Of a stretch of DNA of 32,535 nucleotides, positions 8,268 to 17,198 are shown piece by piece. The notes below the pieces were generated by a model that was not told the DNA's origin, did no database searches, and saw nothing but the letters and a program-made list of their open reading frames with translations. Location: NCBI GenBank assembly GCA_028291765.1, contig JAQGNR010000280.1:1-32535 (forward strand), in the 5' to 3' direction. How positions within the stretch are numbered: position 1 is the stretch's first letter; each line of letters begins with the position of its first letter. This DNA comes from Herbaspirillum sp. (lineage in GTDB: Bacteria > Pseudomonadota > Gammaproteobacteria > Burkholderiales > Burkholderiaceae_D). Position numbers and translations under genes: made by a program.

Positions 8268-10359
8268 TTCCAACGATGTACCTGCGACAACCGATGGCGT
8301 CGCGCCTGCTTCCGATTCTGCTGCAGAGGGCAAAAAGCCTGTCAAAAAACGCGTTGTCAAGCCCAAAGCTGTAGCACAGGATGCGCCGGTTCCGGCGGCT
8401 GTGGAAGCGGTGGAAGAAGCACCGAAAAAACGCGTCAGCCGTGCCCGCAAAGTCGCCGCAAGCGAGGACGTAGCGCCGCCGGTCGCAGCCGCAGTCACAG
8501 AGACAGTCGTAGCGGCAGCGCCGGAAACTGCGCCTAAAAAACCACGTAAGCCAAAAACCATCGCCACCGCTCCTGCGGCTGCAATCGATGCTGTTGAAGT
8601 GCAGCCTAAAACACTGAAAGTAAAGTCGCCATCGGCGCAGCCGGAAGCGGCCGCTGCCAAGGCTGTGGCCACGGCAGCGCCCAAGGCAAAGCCCAAGCCC
8701 AAGGCGGCGGAATCCGGCCTATCGGATATGCCTGTGCTGGTTTCGATTACGGTTGGTGAACCGGTTAATGCGCCGCCGGTACAGTTCGATGTGAAAGTGG
8801 ACGACAACGCACGTCCCAAGCCAGCACGCCGCGGCGTGCGCGGTCCGCGTGCATTGCGCAACAACCGTGCGGCTCAACGCGCCGCCGACGCCGTACCGGG
8901 GACTTCCCCGATCGGGGTATCGGATCAATTGGTGGACGGGCCGGCAGCCCATGCGGATCTGGCGGCGCGCGGTGGACGCATAGGCGGCGCCGGACAGCCG
9001 CGCCAGCAACGCAACGACCGTCAGCCACAGCAAGGTAATGCGCGCGGCAAGAAGCAGTTTGGCAAGGGGCCGGGCCAGGGTCAGGGCGCTCAGAGGAACA
9101 ATTCTGCCGACGATATATTTTCCTTTGTTACCTCGGATGCCTACGATAGCGAGGACGATGGCGATAACATCGGTAACCAGATTGGCCGCAACAAGCCTGC
9201 GCGTCGCGATCTGACAGCGGAAGACGATGCACCGAAGTTGCATAAAGTGTTGGCCGACGTGGGTCTGGGCTCCCGGCGCGACATGGAAGAATTGATTATT
9301 GCCGGCCGCGTCTCGGTCAATGGCGAACCGGCCCACATTGGTCAGCGTATTTTGCCGACCGATCAGGTGCGGATTAACGGCAAATTGTTGCAACGCAAAG
9401 TCAGTAAAAAACCGCCGCGCGTGCTGGTGTATCACAAACCGGCCGGTGAAATCGTCAGCCATAACGACCCTGAAGGACGCCCGTCGGTCTTCGATCGTTT
9501 GCCGAATATGAAGGCCGCCAAGTGGCTGGCTGTAGGGCGGCTCGATTTTAATACCGAAGGCTTATTACTATTTACAAGTTCCGGCGATCTGGCCAACCGC
9601 TTGATGCATCCGCGTTACGGCATCGATCGTGAATATGCCGTGCGTACGCTGGGCGAGCTGGAAGAAGGCATGCGGCAAAAGCTGTTGAATGGCGTCGAAC
9701 TGGAAGATGGCATCGCGCAATTTTCGAAAATCGCCGACGGCGGTGGTGAAGGCGTCAATAAATGGTACCGCGTGACGATTGGCGAGGGCCGCAATCGCGA
9801 GGTGCGCCGTATGTTCGAGGCAATCGGCTTGACCGTGTCGCGCCTGATCCGTACCCGTTATGGCGTGATGACGCTGCCGAACAGCCTGAAGCGCGGCCGT
9901 TGGGAAGAATTGGAAGAAAATGCGGTGCGTGAGTTGTTGGTCGCATGCGGTATGGATAAGCAGGCCGCAGCAGGCGCCGGCAGTGGCCAAGGCGGCAAAC
10001 CGCGCGGCGATCGTAAAGGCGGCCAAGGCGCCCCTAACGGCAATCGTATTGGTGGTAATTTCAATAGCAATCCGGGTAATGCGACCGGTTATGGCGCGCC
10101 TGCCCAGCCGCGCCGTAGTAGCCAGTGGCAAGGCAAGCCTGGGCCAGGTCAGGGCGGGCAGGGGCAAGGCGGTCAGGGACAAGGCGGCGGACAAGGCAAA
10201 CAGGGCGCGAAAAGCCGTCAGCCAGATCCATTGCAGACGGCCCTGGGCTTTCCGGATGCCGGACAGCGCCGTAATAACGGCCCGCGAGGACCGCGCGCAT
10301 CGTCTTACGGTACAGCTGTGCCGGGTTTGCCGGGCATGCAGCGTCGCCGGCCACGTTAA
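8254..10359 (+). CDS. rluB: 23S rRNA pseudouridine synthase B with long low-complexity tails
   Basis: RluB converts a uridine in the peptidyl-transferase region of 23S rRNA (U2605 in E. coli) to pseudouridine. The catalytic core occupies about residues 328-560 of 701. An S4 RNA-binding domain begins [14 protein letters not shown] (residue 329). The RsuA/RluB signature [14 protein letters not shown] carries the catalytic Asp431, followed by REYAVR and [10 protein letters not shown]. Before the core lie about 320 residues rich in Ala, Lys, Pro and Arg. After it lie about 140 residues of Gly/Gln/Arg-rich sequence with GQGGQGQGG repeats. Both tails are probably disordered and RNA-binding. The frame is open upstream to 8014, but MNPISSNDV at 8254 is the likely start because it overlaps the scpB stop and the upstream peptide is only a frame-shifted reading of the scpB repeats. 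Confidence 0.93.
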   Translation: MNPISSNDVPATTDGVAPASDSAAEGKKPVKKRVVKPKAVAQDAPVPAAVEAVEEAPKKRVSRARKVAASEDVAPPVAAAVTETVVAAAPETAPKKPRKPKTIATAPAAAIDAVEVQPKTLKVKSPSAQPEAAAAKAVATAAPKAKPKPKAAESGLSDMPVLVSITVGEPVNAPPVQFDVKVDDNARPKPARRGVRGPRALRNNRAAQRAADAVPGTSPIGVSDQLVDGPAAHADLAARGGRIGGAGQPRQQRNDRQPQQGNARGKKQFGKGPGQGQGAQRNNSADDIFSFVTSDAYDSEDDGDNIGNQIGRNKPARRDLTAEDDAPKLHKVLADVGLGSRRDMEELIIAGRVSVNGEPAHIGQRILPTDQVRINGKLLQRKVSKKPPRVLVYHKPAGEIVSHNDPEGRPSVFDRLPNMKAAKWLAVGRLDFNTEGLLLFTSSGDLANRLMHPRYGIDREYAVRTLGELEEGMRQKLLNGVELEDGIAQFSKIADGGGEGVNKWYRVTIGEGRNREVRRMFEAIGLTVSRLIRTRYGVMTLPNSLKRGRWEELEENAVRELLVACGMDKQAAAGAGSGQGGKPRGDRKGGQGAPNGNRIGGNFNSNPGNATGYGAPAQPRRSSQWQGKPGPGQGGQGQGGQGQGGGQGKQGAKSRQPDPLQTALGFPDAGQRRNNGPRGPRASSYGTAVPGLPGMQRRRPR

Positions 10360-10372
10360 GCCGGTGTGGGTA

Positions 10373-10407
10373 TATGCATCGCAATGAATTGAATATTGCG
10401 ATGCATA
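10373..10407. repeat. Perfect 13-bp inverted repeat over the rimP -35 box
   Basis: TATGCATCGCAAT (10373-10385) is exactly mirrored by ATTGCGATGCATA (10395-10407) around a 9-base spacer. The right arm contains the -35 hexamer of the rimP promoter. No T-tract follows, so it is not a standard terminator for rluB. It could be an operator, or a 3'-end hairpin for rluB mRNA. Confidence 0.7.
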
Positions 10408-10424
10408 CCGTACTCGTTTATAAT
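10396..10424 (+). promoter_or_regulatory. Sigma70 promoter of the rimP-nusA-infB operon
   Basis: TTGCGA (10396-10401) and a perfect TATAAT (10419-10424) are separated by 17 bp. Transcription would start near 10431, leaving a leader of about 160 nt before rimP. Confidence 0.8.
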
Positions 10425-10436
10425 GCGCAAGTTAAC

Positions 10437-10460
10437 AGCGGATTAATTTATTAATCCGCT
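10437..10460 (+). promoter_or_regulatory. Perfect hairpin at the 5' end of the rimP leader
   Basis: AGCGGATTAA (10437-10446) pairs perfectly with TTAATCCGCT (10451-10460) across a TTTA loop. It starts about six bases after the predicted transcription start. It may stabilise the mRNA 5' end or take part in leader control. Confidence 0.6.
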
Positions 10461-10532
10461 GAGATTTCTTTAAAGCAATTTCGGTGATTTCATTATCGTT
10501 AGAGCGGCGGCAGTAAAGGAAGGCAAACGAAG

Positions 10533-10557
10533 ATGGGCACTGGCCCATTTTTTTTTT
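10533..10557 (+). terminator. Intrinsic terminator inside the rimP leader (candidate attenuator)
   Basis: The stem ATGGGC/GCCCAT with loop ACTG (10533-10548) is followed by ten T residues (10548-10557). It lies downstream of the operon promoter and 33 bp before the rimP start, so readthrough is needed to express the operon. A Shine-Dalgarno-like AAGGAAGG (10516-10523) precedes an ATG at 10533 that opens a nine-codon ORF, MGTGPFFFC, running through the hairpin. Confidence 0.75.
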
Positions 10558-10590
10558 GCTGAAAGTTTTGTATTGTAGCGGAGTGATGTC

Positions 10591-11076
10591 GTGCAATTGC
10601 CTGATTTGATTGAAAAAACTGTCGCCGGCATGGGTTACGAACTGGTCGACTTCGAAAGAGCTGCGCGTGGTTTGCTGCGGATATTTATCGATTTCGCGCC
10701 GGAAAATGCGGAGCAGGGCGCAATTACGGTAGAAGATTGCGAAAAAGTCACGCATCAGCTGGTGCATGTCTTTACCGTTGAAAATGTTTTATACGAGCGT
10801 CTGGAGATTTCTTCGCCAGGCCTGGATCGTCCGCTCAAGAAACTGGCCGATTATGTGCGTTTTGCGGATCGGGAAGCGATTGTGAAGCTGCGGGCGACCT
10901 TGCCCGGTGCGGGTAATCGCAAGTCATTTCAGGGCTTGCTGCGTAAGCCTGAGGATGGGAATCTTAAGTTGGAATTTGAAACTAACGATGGGCTGGCGGT
11001 GCTTGATTTTACGCTCGCCGATGTGGATAAGGCACATTTGGTGCCGCAAGTGGATTTTAGGAGTCGCAAAGCATGA
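10591..11076 (+). CDS. rimP: Ribosome maturation factor RimP
   Basis: RimP helps assemble the 30S subunit and in bacteria is typically encoded directly before nusA. The 161-residue product begins [22 protein letters not shown], read from a GTG start with GGAG about seven bases upstream. It shows the family core RIFIDFAPE (about residues 30-38), then the conserved [19 protein letters not shown] turn at about residues 71-89, and the C-terminal SH3-like domain. An ATG at 10586 is out of frame and stops quickly. The stop overlaps the nusA start as ATGA, implying coupled translation. The gene is the first of rimP-nusA-infB-rbfA-truB. Confidence 0.96.
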   Translation: MQLPDLIEKTVAGMGYELVDFERAARGLLRIFIDFAPENAEQGAITVEDCEKVTHQLVHVFTVENVLYERLEISSPGLDRPLKKLADYVRFADREAIVKLRATLPGAGNRKSFQGLLRKPEDGNLKLEFETNDGLAVLDFTLADVDKAHLVPQVDFRSRKA

Positions 11077-12635
11077 GTCGCGAAGTTTTAGCATTGGTTG
11101 GCGCGCTGGCGCGCGAAAAGAATGTCGATGAAGAAGTTGTCTTCAGCTCGCTGGAGCATGCGCTTGCGCAGGCTACCAAAAAGCGCTACGAAGGCGAAGT
11201 CGATATCCGCGTGTCGATTAATCGCGAAACAGGCGTTTCCGAGTCATTCCGTCGCTGGCATGTGGTGCCTGACGATGCGGGCCTGCAATTGCCCGATCAG
11301 GAAGTGCTGCATTTCGAAGCGCTCGAGCAGATTCCCGATATCGAAGTCGACGATTACATCGAAGAGCCAATTGAGTCGATCGACGTGGGCCGCCGCTTTG
11401 CACAAGATACCAAGCAAGTGGTCTTGCAGCGTATTCGCGATGCCGAGCGCGAGCAGATTCTGGCCGATTTCCTGGAGCGTGGCGATTCGCTGGTGACCGG
11501 AACCATCAAGCGTATGGAACGGGGCGATGCAATCGTCGAATCCGGCAAAGTGGAAGCCCGCCTGCCGCGCGACCAAACAATTCCAAAAGAAAATCTGCGT
11601 ATCGGCGATCGGGTGCGTGCTTATATACAGCGCATTGAACGTAATGCGCGCGGACCGCAAGTGATTCTGTCGCGCACAGCGCCGGAATTCATCATGAAAC
11701 TGTTTGAACTGGAAGTGCCGGAAATCGAGCAAGGTTCGCTTGAAATCAAATCGGCGGCGCGCGATCCTGGCGTACGCGCAAAGATTGCTGTGTATACCGC
11801 CGACAAGCGGATCGATCCTATCGGTACTTGCGTGGGCATGCGCGGTTCGCGCGTGCAGGCCGTTACCGGCGAACTGGGCGGCGAACGTGTCGACATCGTG
11901 CTGTGGTCGGAAGATCCGGCGCAATTCGTCATCGGCGCACTGGCGCCGGCGAATGTTTCATCGATCGTCGTCGATGAAGAAAAGCATGCGATGGATGTTG
12001 TGGTCGACGAAGAAAATCTGGCGATTGCCATCGGCCGCGGCGGTCAAAACGTCCGCCTGGCAGCGGAACTGACCGGCTGGCAAATCAACATCATGACGGC
12101 TGAAGAGTCGGCCGATAAGTCGGCGCAGGAAACAGCTTATGTCCGGACCCTGTTCATGGAAAAGCTGGATGTGGATCAGGAAGTCGCCAACATTCTAGTC
12201 GACGAGGGTTTCGCCAGCCTGGAAGAAATCGCTTACGTTCCGATCAACGAAATGCTGGAAATCGAATCCTTCGACGAAGATACCGTCAACGAGCTGCGCA
12301 CCCGCGCGCGTGATGCGCTGGTAAGCGAGGCGATCGCATCCGAAGAAGGTCTGGACGGCATGGACGAAGCGCTGGTCAATTTCGACGGCATGGAACGCGT
12401 CATCGCCGGCAAGCTCGGTCTGGCCGGTATCAAGACGCTGGACGCATTTGCCGCGCTGGCTTACGACGAATTCGGTGCGATTCTGGCGCTGCCGGCTGAA
12501 CGGGCGCGAGCCCTGATTGCCAATGAGTTTGAAGATGTGACGGACGATGAGATGAAACTCATCGATGCGAAATACGATGAGCGTGCGAAAGCATTGCAAG
12601 CCGCCGTTTGGAAATATGCGGAAGGCAAGCAGTGA
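11073..12635 (+). CDS. nusA: Transcription termination/antitermination factor NusA
   Basis: NusA binds RNA polymerase and modulates pausing, intrinsic termination and rRNA antitermination. The 520-residue protein has the full proteobacterial layout. The N-terminal polymerase-binding domain includes [17 protein letters not shown] sequence. An S1 domain (about 135-200) contains [16 protein letters not shown] and [10 protein letters not shown]1 and KH2 follow, with [11 protein letters not shown] and [17 protein letters not shown]. Two acidic C-terminal repeats (about 360-515) contain [15 protein letters not shown] and [16 protein letters not shown]. It overlaps the rimP stop by four bases. In E. 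coli NusA represses its own operon through leader termination. The terminator found before rimP would allow the same here, which is an inference. Confidence 0.98.
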   Translation: MSREVLALVGALAREKNVDEEVVFSSLEHALAQATKKRYEGEVDIRVSINRETGVSESFRRWHVVPDDAGLQLPDQEVLHFEALEQIPDIEVDDYIEEPIESIDVGRRFAQDTKQVVLQRIRDAEREQILADFLERGDSLVTGTIKRMERGDAIVESGKVEARLPRDQTIPKENLRIGDRVRAYIQRIERNARGPQVILSRTAPEFIMKLFELEVPEIEQGSLEIKSAARDPGVRAKIAVYTADKRIDPIGTCVGMRGSRVQAVTGELGGERVDIVLWSEDPAQFVIGALAPANVSSIVVDEEKHAMDVVVDEENLAIAIGRGGQNVRLAAELTGWQINIMTAEESADKSAQETAYVRTLFMEKLDVDQEVANILVDEGFASLEEIAYVPINEMLEIESFDEDTVNELRTRARDALVSEAIASEEGLDGMDEALVNFDGMERVIAGKLGLAGIKTLDAFAALAYDEFGAILALPAERARALIANEFEDVTDDEMKLIDAKYDERAKALQAAVWKYAEGKQ

Positions 12636-12646
12636 GCTGATTTGAA

Positions 12647-12668
12647 GCATCGAAGCAGCATCGAAGCA
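12647..12668. repeat. 11-bp tandem repeat between nusA and infB
   Basis: GCATCGAAGCA occurs at 12647-12657 and 12658-12668, followed by a degenerate third copy (AAAGCGAAGCATC). It lies in the 80-bp spacer ahead of the infB ribosome-binding site. Confidence 0.75.
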
Positions 12669-12715
12669 AAAGCGAAGCATCATCATCAGCCGAGCCACAT
12701 AGAAAAGAGGATTGA

Positions 12716-15550
12716 ATGGCAAGTAACAATGTAGCCCAATTTGCCACCGAGCTGAACATGCCGGCGGATTTACTGCTGACGCAGTTACGCTCTGCCGGTG
12801 TCGAGAAAAGCACAACGGGCGATGCCTTGTCGAAAGATGACAAGGATCGTCTGCTCGAGCATTTGCGCCGCGTGCGCGGTGCAGCGCCGGACAATGACAA
12901 GAAAAAAATCACATTGACGCGCAAAGAAACAACTGAAATCAAACAGGCCGATGCAACCGGCAAATCCCGCACGATCCAGGTCGAAGTACGTAAAAAACGC
13001 ACCTTTGTGAAGCGTGATGAACCGGCGGCTGAAGAAGCGCCGGTAGCGGTGGCGGCAGCACCTGCGCCGGCGCCGGTAGTAGTGATAGATGAAGCAGAAG
13101 TTGCGCGTCGCGCGGAAGAGGCTCGGCGTCAGGCTGAGCTGATTGCGCGCCAGGAAGCGGAACTGCGTGAAAAACAGGAGCGTTTGGCGCAATTGGAAGC
13201 AGAAAAACTGGCGCAAGCCAAAGCGGCTGAAAAAGCCGAGCAGGAAGCTAGAAAAGCGGTTGCTGCGCAGCCCGTCACAGTGACGACGCCATCGGCCGTA
13301 CCAGATGTTGCTGCAGATGTTGAAAAACGCGCAGCGGTGGAAGCGAGCAAAAAGAAAACCGAAGCCGCGGCCAAGGATGCTGCTGAAAAAGCCGCTGTGA
13401 CCGAGCAGGCGCGCAAGGCTGTGGCCGATGAAGTGGCGCAGATCAAGGCCATGATGAATGCGCCGCGCAAGGCGGTCAAAGCGCCGGAACCGGTTGCGCC
13501 GGCTGCCGTGGCAGCCAAGACTTCGGAAGGTACTTTGCATAAGCCTGCCGATAAAAAAGCCGGCGAAAAGAAAGATGAAAAGAAGGCCGTCGTGGTCGAT
13601 AAGAAATCGATCAAGTCAGCCAATGTGTCATCCACATGGCAAGACGACGCTGCCAAAAAGCGCGGTCTCGGCATCAAGACGCGCGGCAATACAGGTGGCG
13701 GGCGCGATGGCTGGCGTGCGGGTCCTAAAGGACGTCGCGGCGGCGGTCATCACGAAGATCGCGAAACCAATTTCCAGGCGCCGACCGAAGCCGTTATCAA
13801 AGATGTGCATGTGCCGGAAACCATTACCGTGGCCGAGCTGGCGCATAAGATGTCGGTCAAGGCTTCGGAAGTCATCAAGCATTTGATGAAGCTGGGCCAG
13901 ATGGTCACCATCAATCAAGTGCTGGACCAGGAAACCGCGATGATTCTGGTCGAGGAAATGGGACACACAGCACATGCGGCCAAGCTGGATGATCCTGAAG
14001 CGTTGCTGGCAGACGGCGAAGAACATGCGGATGCCGAAGCGGTGCCGCGTGCACCGGTGGTAACCGTCATGGGCCACGTCGATCACGGTAAAACTTCCTT
14101 GCTGGATTACATCCGCCGCACCAAAGTGGCGTCGGGCGAAGCGGGCGGCATTACGCAGCATATCGGCGCTTATCACGTCGAAACGCCACGCGGCATGATC
14201 ACCTTCCTCGATACGCCAGGCCATGAAGCATTTACGGCAATGCGCGCTCGCGGCGCCAAGGCGACCGATATCGTTATTCTGGTGGTCGCAGCCGATGACG
14301 GCGTAATGCCGCAAACGCGCGAAGCGATTGCCCATGCCAAGGCCAGCGGCGTGCCGTTGGTCGTTGCGATCAACAAGATCGATAAGCCGGGCAGTAATCT
14401 CGATCGCGTCAAACAGGAATTGATTGCCGAACAAGTGGTGCCGGAAGAGTACGGCGGCGAATCGCCGTTTATCCCGGTTTCCGCGAAGACCGGCGAAGGC
14501 ATCGACACCTTGCTGGAAAATGTGTTGCTGCAAGCTGAAGTGCTGGAACTGAAAGCACCGATCAATGTGCCGGCACGCGGTCTGGTGATCGAATCGCGTC
14601 TCGACAAGGGCCGCGGCCCGGTTGCAACGATTCTGGTGCAGTCCGGTACGCTCAAGCGCGGCGACGTGGTGCTGGCCGGATCGAGCTATGGCCGGGTACG
14701 CGCCATGCTGGATGAAAACGGCAAGAGCATCGCCGAGGCAGGCCCATCGATTCCGGTTGAAATTCAGGGGCTCACGGAAGTGCCGGTCTCGGGTGAAGAA
14801 GTGCTGGTCATGTCGGATGAGCGCAAGGCGCGCGAAATCGGCCTGTTCCGTCAAGGCAAGTTCCGCGACGTCAAGCTGGCCAAGCAGCAGGCAGCCAAGC
14901 TGGAAAACATGTTCGAGAACATGGGCGAAGGCGAAATCAAGAACCTGCCGATGATTATCAAGACCGATGTCCAGGGCTCGCAAGAAGCGCTGGTGCAGAC
15001 TTTGCAGAAATTGTCGAACGACGAAGTACGCGTGCAGGTTGTGCATGCTGCAGTCGGCGGCATCAGCGAGTCGGACGTCAATCTGGCGGTGGCAGCCAAG
15101 GCCGTGATTATCGGCTTCAATACGCGTGCCGACGCATCGGCCCGCAAACTGGCCGAAGCCAACGGCGTCGATATTCGTTACTACAACATCATTTACGATG
15201 CGGTTGACGAAATCAAGGCTGCGATGTCTGGCATGTTGTCGCCTGAGAAGCGCGAGAATTCGCTGGGTCTGGTCGAAATCCGCCAGGTCATTCTGGTCAG
15301 CAAGGTCGGCACGATTGCCGGTTGCTACGTACTCGAAGGTCTGGTCCGTCGCGGTTCCATGGTTCGCCTGTTGCGTAACAACGTCGTGGTGTGGACCGGC
15401 GAACTCGATTCGCTCAAGCGCTTCAAGGATGACGTCAAGGAAGTCAAGGCTGGCTTCGAATGCGGTCTGTCACTGAAGAACTACAACGAAATCGAAATTG
15501 GCGATCAGCTGGAAATTTTCGAAGTACAGGAAATCGCCCGCACGATGTAA
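12716..15550 (+). CDS. infB: Translation initiation factor IF-2
   Basis: IF-2 is the GTPase that brings fMet-tRNA to the 30S subunit and promotes subunit joining. The 944-residue protein starts with an IF2_N domain (about residues 1-50), then a long Ala/Lys/Glu-rich, probably helical, linker (about 85-330). A second IF2_N motif follows ([27 protein letters not shown], written here in parts: [13 protein letters not shown] then [14 protein letters not shown], about 370-400). The G domain shows GHVDHGKTS at 453, DTPGHEAF at 499, NKID at 553 and a SAK motif. Domains II-IV and the C2 fMet-tRNA-binding domain complete it. AGAGGA precedes the ATG at 12716. The length is typical for betaproteobacteria. 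It is the third gene of the operon. Confidence 0.98.
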   Translation: MASNNVAQFATELNMPADLLLTQLRSAGVEKSTTGDALSKDDKDRLLEHLRRVRGAAPDNDKKKITLTRKETTEIKQADATGKSRTIQVEVRKKRTFVKRDEPAAEEAPVAVAAAPAPAPVVVIDEAEVARRAEEARRQAELIARQEAELREKQERLAQLEAEKLAQAKAAEKAEQEARKAVAAQPVTVTTPSAVPDVAADVEKRAAVEASKKKTEAAAKDAAEKAAVTEQARKAVADEVAQIKAMMNAPRKAVKAPEPVAPAAVAAKTSEGTLHKPADKKAGEKKDEKKAVVVDKKSIKSANVSSTWQDDAAKKRGLGIKTRGNTGGGRDGWRAGPKGRRGGGHHEDRETNFQAPTEAVIKDVHVPETITVAELAHKMSVKASEVIKHLMKLGQMVTINQVLDQETAMILVEEMGHTAHAAKLDDPEALLADGEEHADAEAVPRAPVVTVMGHVDHGKTSLLDYIRRTKVASGEAGGITQHIGAYHVETPRGMITFLDTPGHEAFTAMRARGAKATDIVILVVAADDGVMPQTREAIAHAKASGVPLVVAINKIDKPGSNLDRVKQELIAEQVVPEEYGGESPFIPVSAKTGEGIDTLLENVLLQAEVLELKAPINVPARGLVIESRLDKGRGPVATILVQSGTLKRGDVVLAGSSYGRVRAMLDENGKSIAEAGPSIPVEIQGLTEVPVSGEEVLVMSDERKAREIGLFRQGKFRDVKLAKQQAAKLENMFENMGEGEIKNLPMIIKTDVQGSQEALVQTLQKLSNDEVRVQVVHAAVGGISESDVNLAVAAKAVIIGFNTRADASARKLAEANGVDIRYYNIIYDAVDEIKAAMSGMLSPEKRENSLGLVEIRQVILVSKVGTIAGCYVLEGLVRRGSMVRLLRNNVVVWTGELDSLKRFKDDVKEVKAGFECGLSLKNYNEIEIGDQLEIFEVQEIARTM

Positions 15551-15604
15551 TGGATGTTTTTTGAAACGGGGCGGCCGTATGGCTGCCTCACATGATGCCG
15601 ATAG

Positions 15605-15624
15605 CGCGACCTTTGCCGGTCGCG
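15605..15624 (+). other. Hairpin in the infB-rbfA spacer
   Basis: CGCGACC (15605-15611) pairs perfectly with GGTCGCG (15618-15624). A second, GU-containing stem (GGCGGCC with GGCTGCC, near 15570-15590) precedes it. No T-tract follows, so it is more likely an mRNA processing or stability element than a terminator. Confidence 0.45.
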
Positions 15625-15657
15625 TTGTCGCTTAGATGGGTTCCCGGTTTTTACTGT

Positions 15658-16047
15658 ATGGCTAAACATAGCAAATCGATCCCCGGACGCGGGCTGCGAG
15701 TAGCAGACCAGATCCAGCGCGATCTATCCGAAATCATCGCCTTCGAGTTGAAAGACCCGCGTGTGGGCATGATCACGATTACAGAAGTACAAGTCACGCC
15801 GGATTACGCGCACGCCAAAGTATTTTTTACCATGCTCAGCGACGATCCGGTGGCGATCCAAAATACCGTTGACGGTCTGGTCAAGGCTGCCGGTTATATG
15901 CGGGCGCAACTTGGTCGCCGGCTCAGTATCCATACCTTGCCTGCATTGCATTTTTTCCACGATAATTCAACCGCACGCGGTATCGAAATGTCGAAGCTGA
16001 TCGATCAGGCTTTGAGCACGCGCGCCAAAGAAGACGGCGAAGCGTAA
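15658..16047 (+). CDS. rbfA: 30S ribosome-binding factor RbfA
   Basis: RbfA binds the 30S subunit and helps mature the 5' end of 16S rRNA. With a start at 15658 the protein is 129 residues, the usual size. It begins [20 protein letters not shown] and has the family motifs [26 protein letters not shown] and [18 protein letters not shown] (each 26 or fewer residues, about 40-66 and 87-104). The frame is open 22 codons farther upstream, to 15592, but that segment is not RbfA-like. It sits between infB and truB in the standard operon order. A weak hairpin with a T-tract overlaps its stop. Confidence 0.96.
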   Translation: MAKHSKSIPGRGLRVADQIQRDLSEIIAFELKDPRVGMITITEVQVTPDYAHAKVFFTMLSDDPVAIQNTVDGLVKAAGYMRAQLGRRLSIHTLPALHFFHDNSTARGIEMSKLIDQALSTRAKEDGEA

Positions 16048-16057
16048 CGCTTTTTTT
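16040..16057 (+). terminator. Weak intrinsic terminator overlapping the rbfA stop
   Basis: AAGCG (16040-16044) pairs with CGCTT (16048-16052) across TAA, followed by seven T residues (16051-16057). The stem is only 5 bp with a 3-base loop, so it would at most reduce transcription into truB. Confidence 0.35.
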
Positions 16058-16121
16058 AACGCATTGCCCAGCTGCGCAGCGTAACCGAGGCGCCGTCGTT
16101 TCCCTTATTCAAATACACGCC

Positions 16122-17063
16122 ATGGCGCAGTCTCCAATCAAGAAACCCCGCCTATCGATTCATGGCGTTCTGCTACTGGACAAGCCGGTCGGTTTTTCCA
16201 GTAACGATGCATTGATCAAAGCCAAGCGCTTGTTGAGCGCCAAAAAAGCCGGACACACCGGTACGCTGGATCCGTTTGCCACTGGTTTGCTGCCATTGTG
16301 TTTCGGTGAAGCGACCAAGTTTTCGCAAGATCTGCTCGAAGCGGACAAGAGCTATGAAACCGTCGTACATCTGGGTGTGCGTACCAGTACCGGCGACACC
16401 GAAGGCGAGGTTACCGGTCGTAGCGACGCCTATCCGACGCTGGCGCAGATTGAATCCGTACTGACCGCTTTTCGCGGGCCGATTGCACAGATTCCACCGA
16501 TGCATTCCGCACTCAAACGCGACGGCAAACCGCTGTACGAATACGCTCGCGCCGGCATTACGCTGGAACGTGAAGCGCGTCATATAACAATTCACGAACT
16601 TACTCTGCTGGACTATGCCGCGCCTTATCTGAAACTGCGCGTGCGTTGCAGCAAAGGTACATATATACGTGTGCTGGGCGAAGACATCGGCAGCGCATTG
16701 GGATGCGGTGCGCATTTGAATGCATTGCGCCGTATCGGTGTCGGCGATCTGACACTCGATGGCTGTATCACGCTCGAGACGCTGGCCGCTTGTCCCGAAG
16801 CGGATCGCACCAGCCTGTTAATGCCGGTGGATGGTCTGCTGTCGTCGTTCCCGGCGATTCGATTGCCGGCGTTGCTGGCGCAACGGTTTGCGCACGGCCA
16901 GCGTTTGTCGCTCGGAAAAGAAGGCCTGCCGTTGCCAGATCCGGCGCCGCAACCAGGCGATAGAGTGCGCGTCTACGATCAGGACAGCGGGCAATTGCTC
17001 GGTACCGGACTGATCAAGGAATTTGTCGTATTGGCGCCCGAGCGTCTGGTCGCTTTCGTTTAG
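16122..17063 (+). CDS. truB: tRNA pseudouridine(55) synthase
   Basis: TruB isomerises U55 in the T-psi-C loop of almost all tRNAs and also acts as a tRNA folding chaperone. The 313-residue length is normal. Seen near the N-terminus are GVLLLDKPVGFSSNDAL (residues 13-29) and the signature GHTGTLDPFATGLLPLCFGEATK with catalytic Asp50. Further on are the PMHSALKRDGKPLYEYAR segment and RCSKGTYIRVLGEDIG. The C-terminal part resembles a PUA-like domain. The ATG at 16122 has no strong Shine-Dalgarno sequence. It is the last gene of the rimP operon, and typA follows after its own promoter. Confidence 0.97.
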   Translation: MAQSPIKKPRLSIHGVLLLDKPVGFSSNDALIKAKRLLSAKKAGHTGTLDPFATGLLPLCFGEATKFSQDLLEADKSYETVVHLGVRTSTGDTEGEVTGRSDAYPTLAQIESVLTAFRGPIAQIPPMHSALKRDGKPLYEYARAGITLEREARHITIHELTLLDYAAPYLKLRVRCSKGTYIRVLGEDIGSALGCGAHLNALRRIGVGDLTLDGCITLETLAACPEADRTSLLMPVDGLLSSFPAIRLPALLAQRFAHGQRLSLGKEGLPLPDPAPQPGDRVRVYDQDSGQLLGTGLIKEFVVLAPERLVAFV

Positions 17064-17085
17064 AACCCCGGCTCGGCAACTCTTT

Positions 17086-17132
17086 GAAATTAAGGGGATT
17101 TCCTAATTTCATGCGCTGCAGCATGTTATAAT
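17086..17132 (+). promoter_or_regulatory. typA promoter (extended -10) with inverted repeat upstream
   Basis: TGTTATAAT (17124-17132) is a consensus extended -10 element, and no good -35 box is seen. Just upstream, GAAATTA (17086-17092) and TAATTTC (17104-17110) form an inverted repeat with additional GG/CC pairs around a bulged A. This is a possible operator covering the -35 area. The start would be near 17139, about 60 nt before typA. Confidence 0.6.
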
Positions 17133-17148
17133 CCTCGGCTATTTCAAA

Positions 17149-17181
17149 TTCAGCAATACTTCAGCAATAATTCAGCAATAC
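17149..17181 (+). repeat. Three 11-bp tandem repeats in the typA leader
   Basis: TTCAGCAATAC, TTCAGCAATAA and TTCAGCAATAC lie end to end at 17149-17159, 17160-17170 and 17171-17181. They fill most of the predicted 5' untranslated region, ending 17 bp before the ATG. The first and third copies are identical. Confidence 0.9.
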
Positions 17182-17198
17182 AACCGTTAAAAACGACC

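Noticed and set aside
10373..10407. Classic terminator of rluB
   Set aside because: The inverted repeat is perfect but has no T-tract, and its right arm carries the -35 box of the next promoter.
13628..15046. 472-codon open frame on the - strand within infB
   Set aside because: It mirrors the codon bias of infB, has no family motifs or ribosome-binding site, and lies wholly inside a certain gene.
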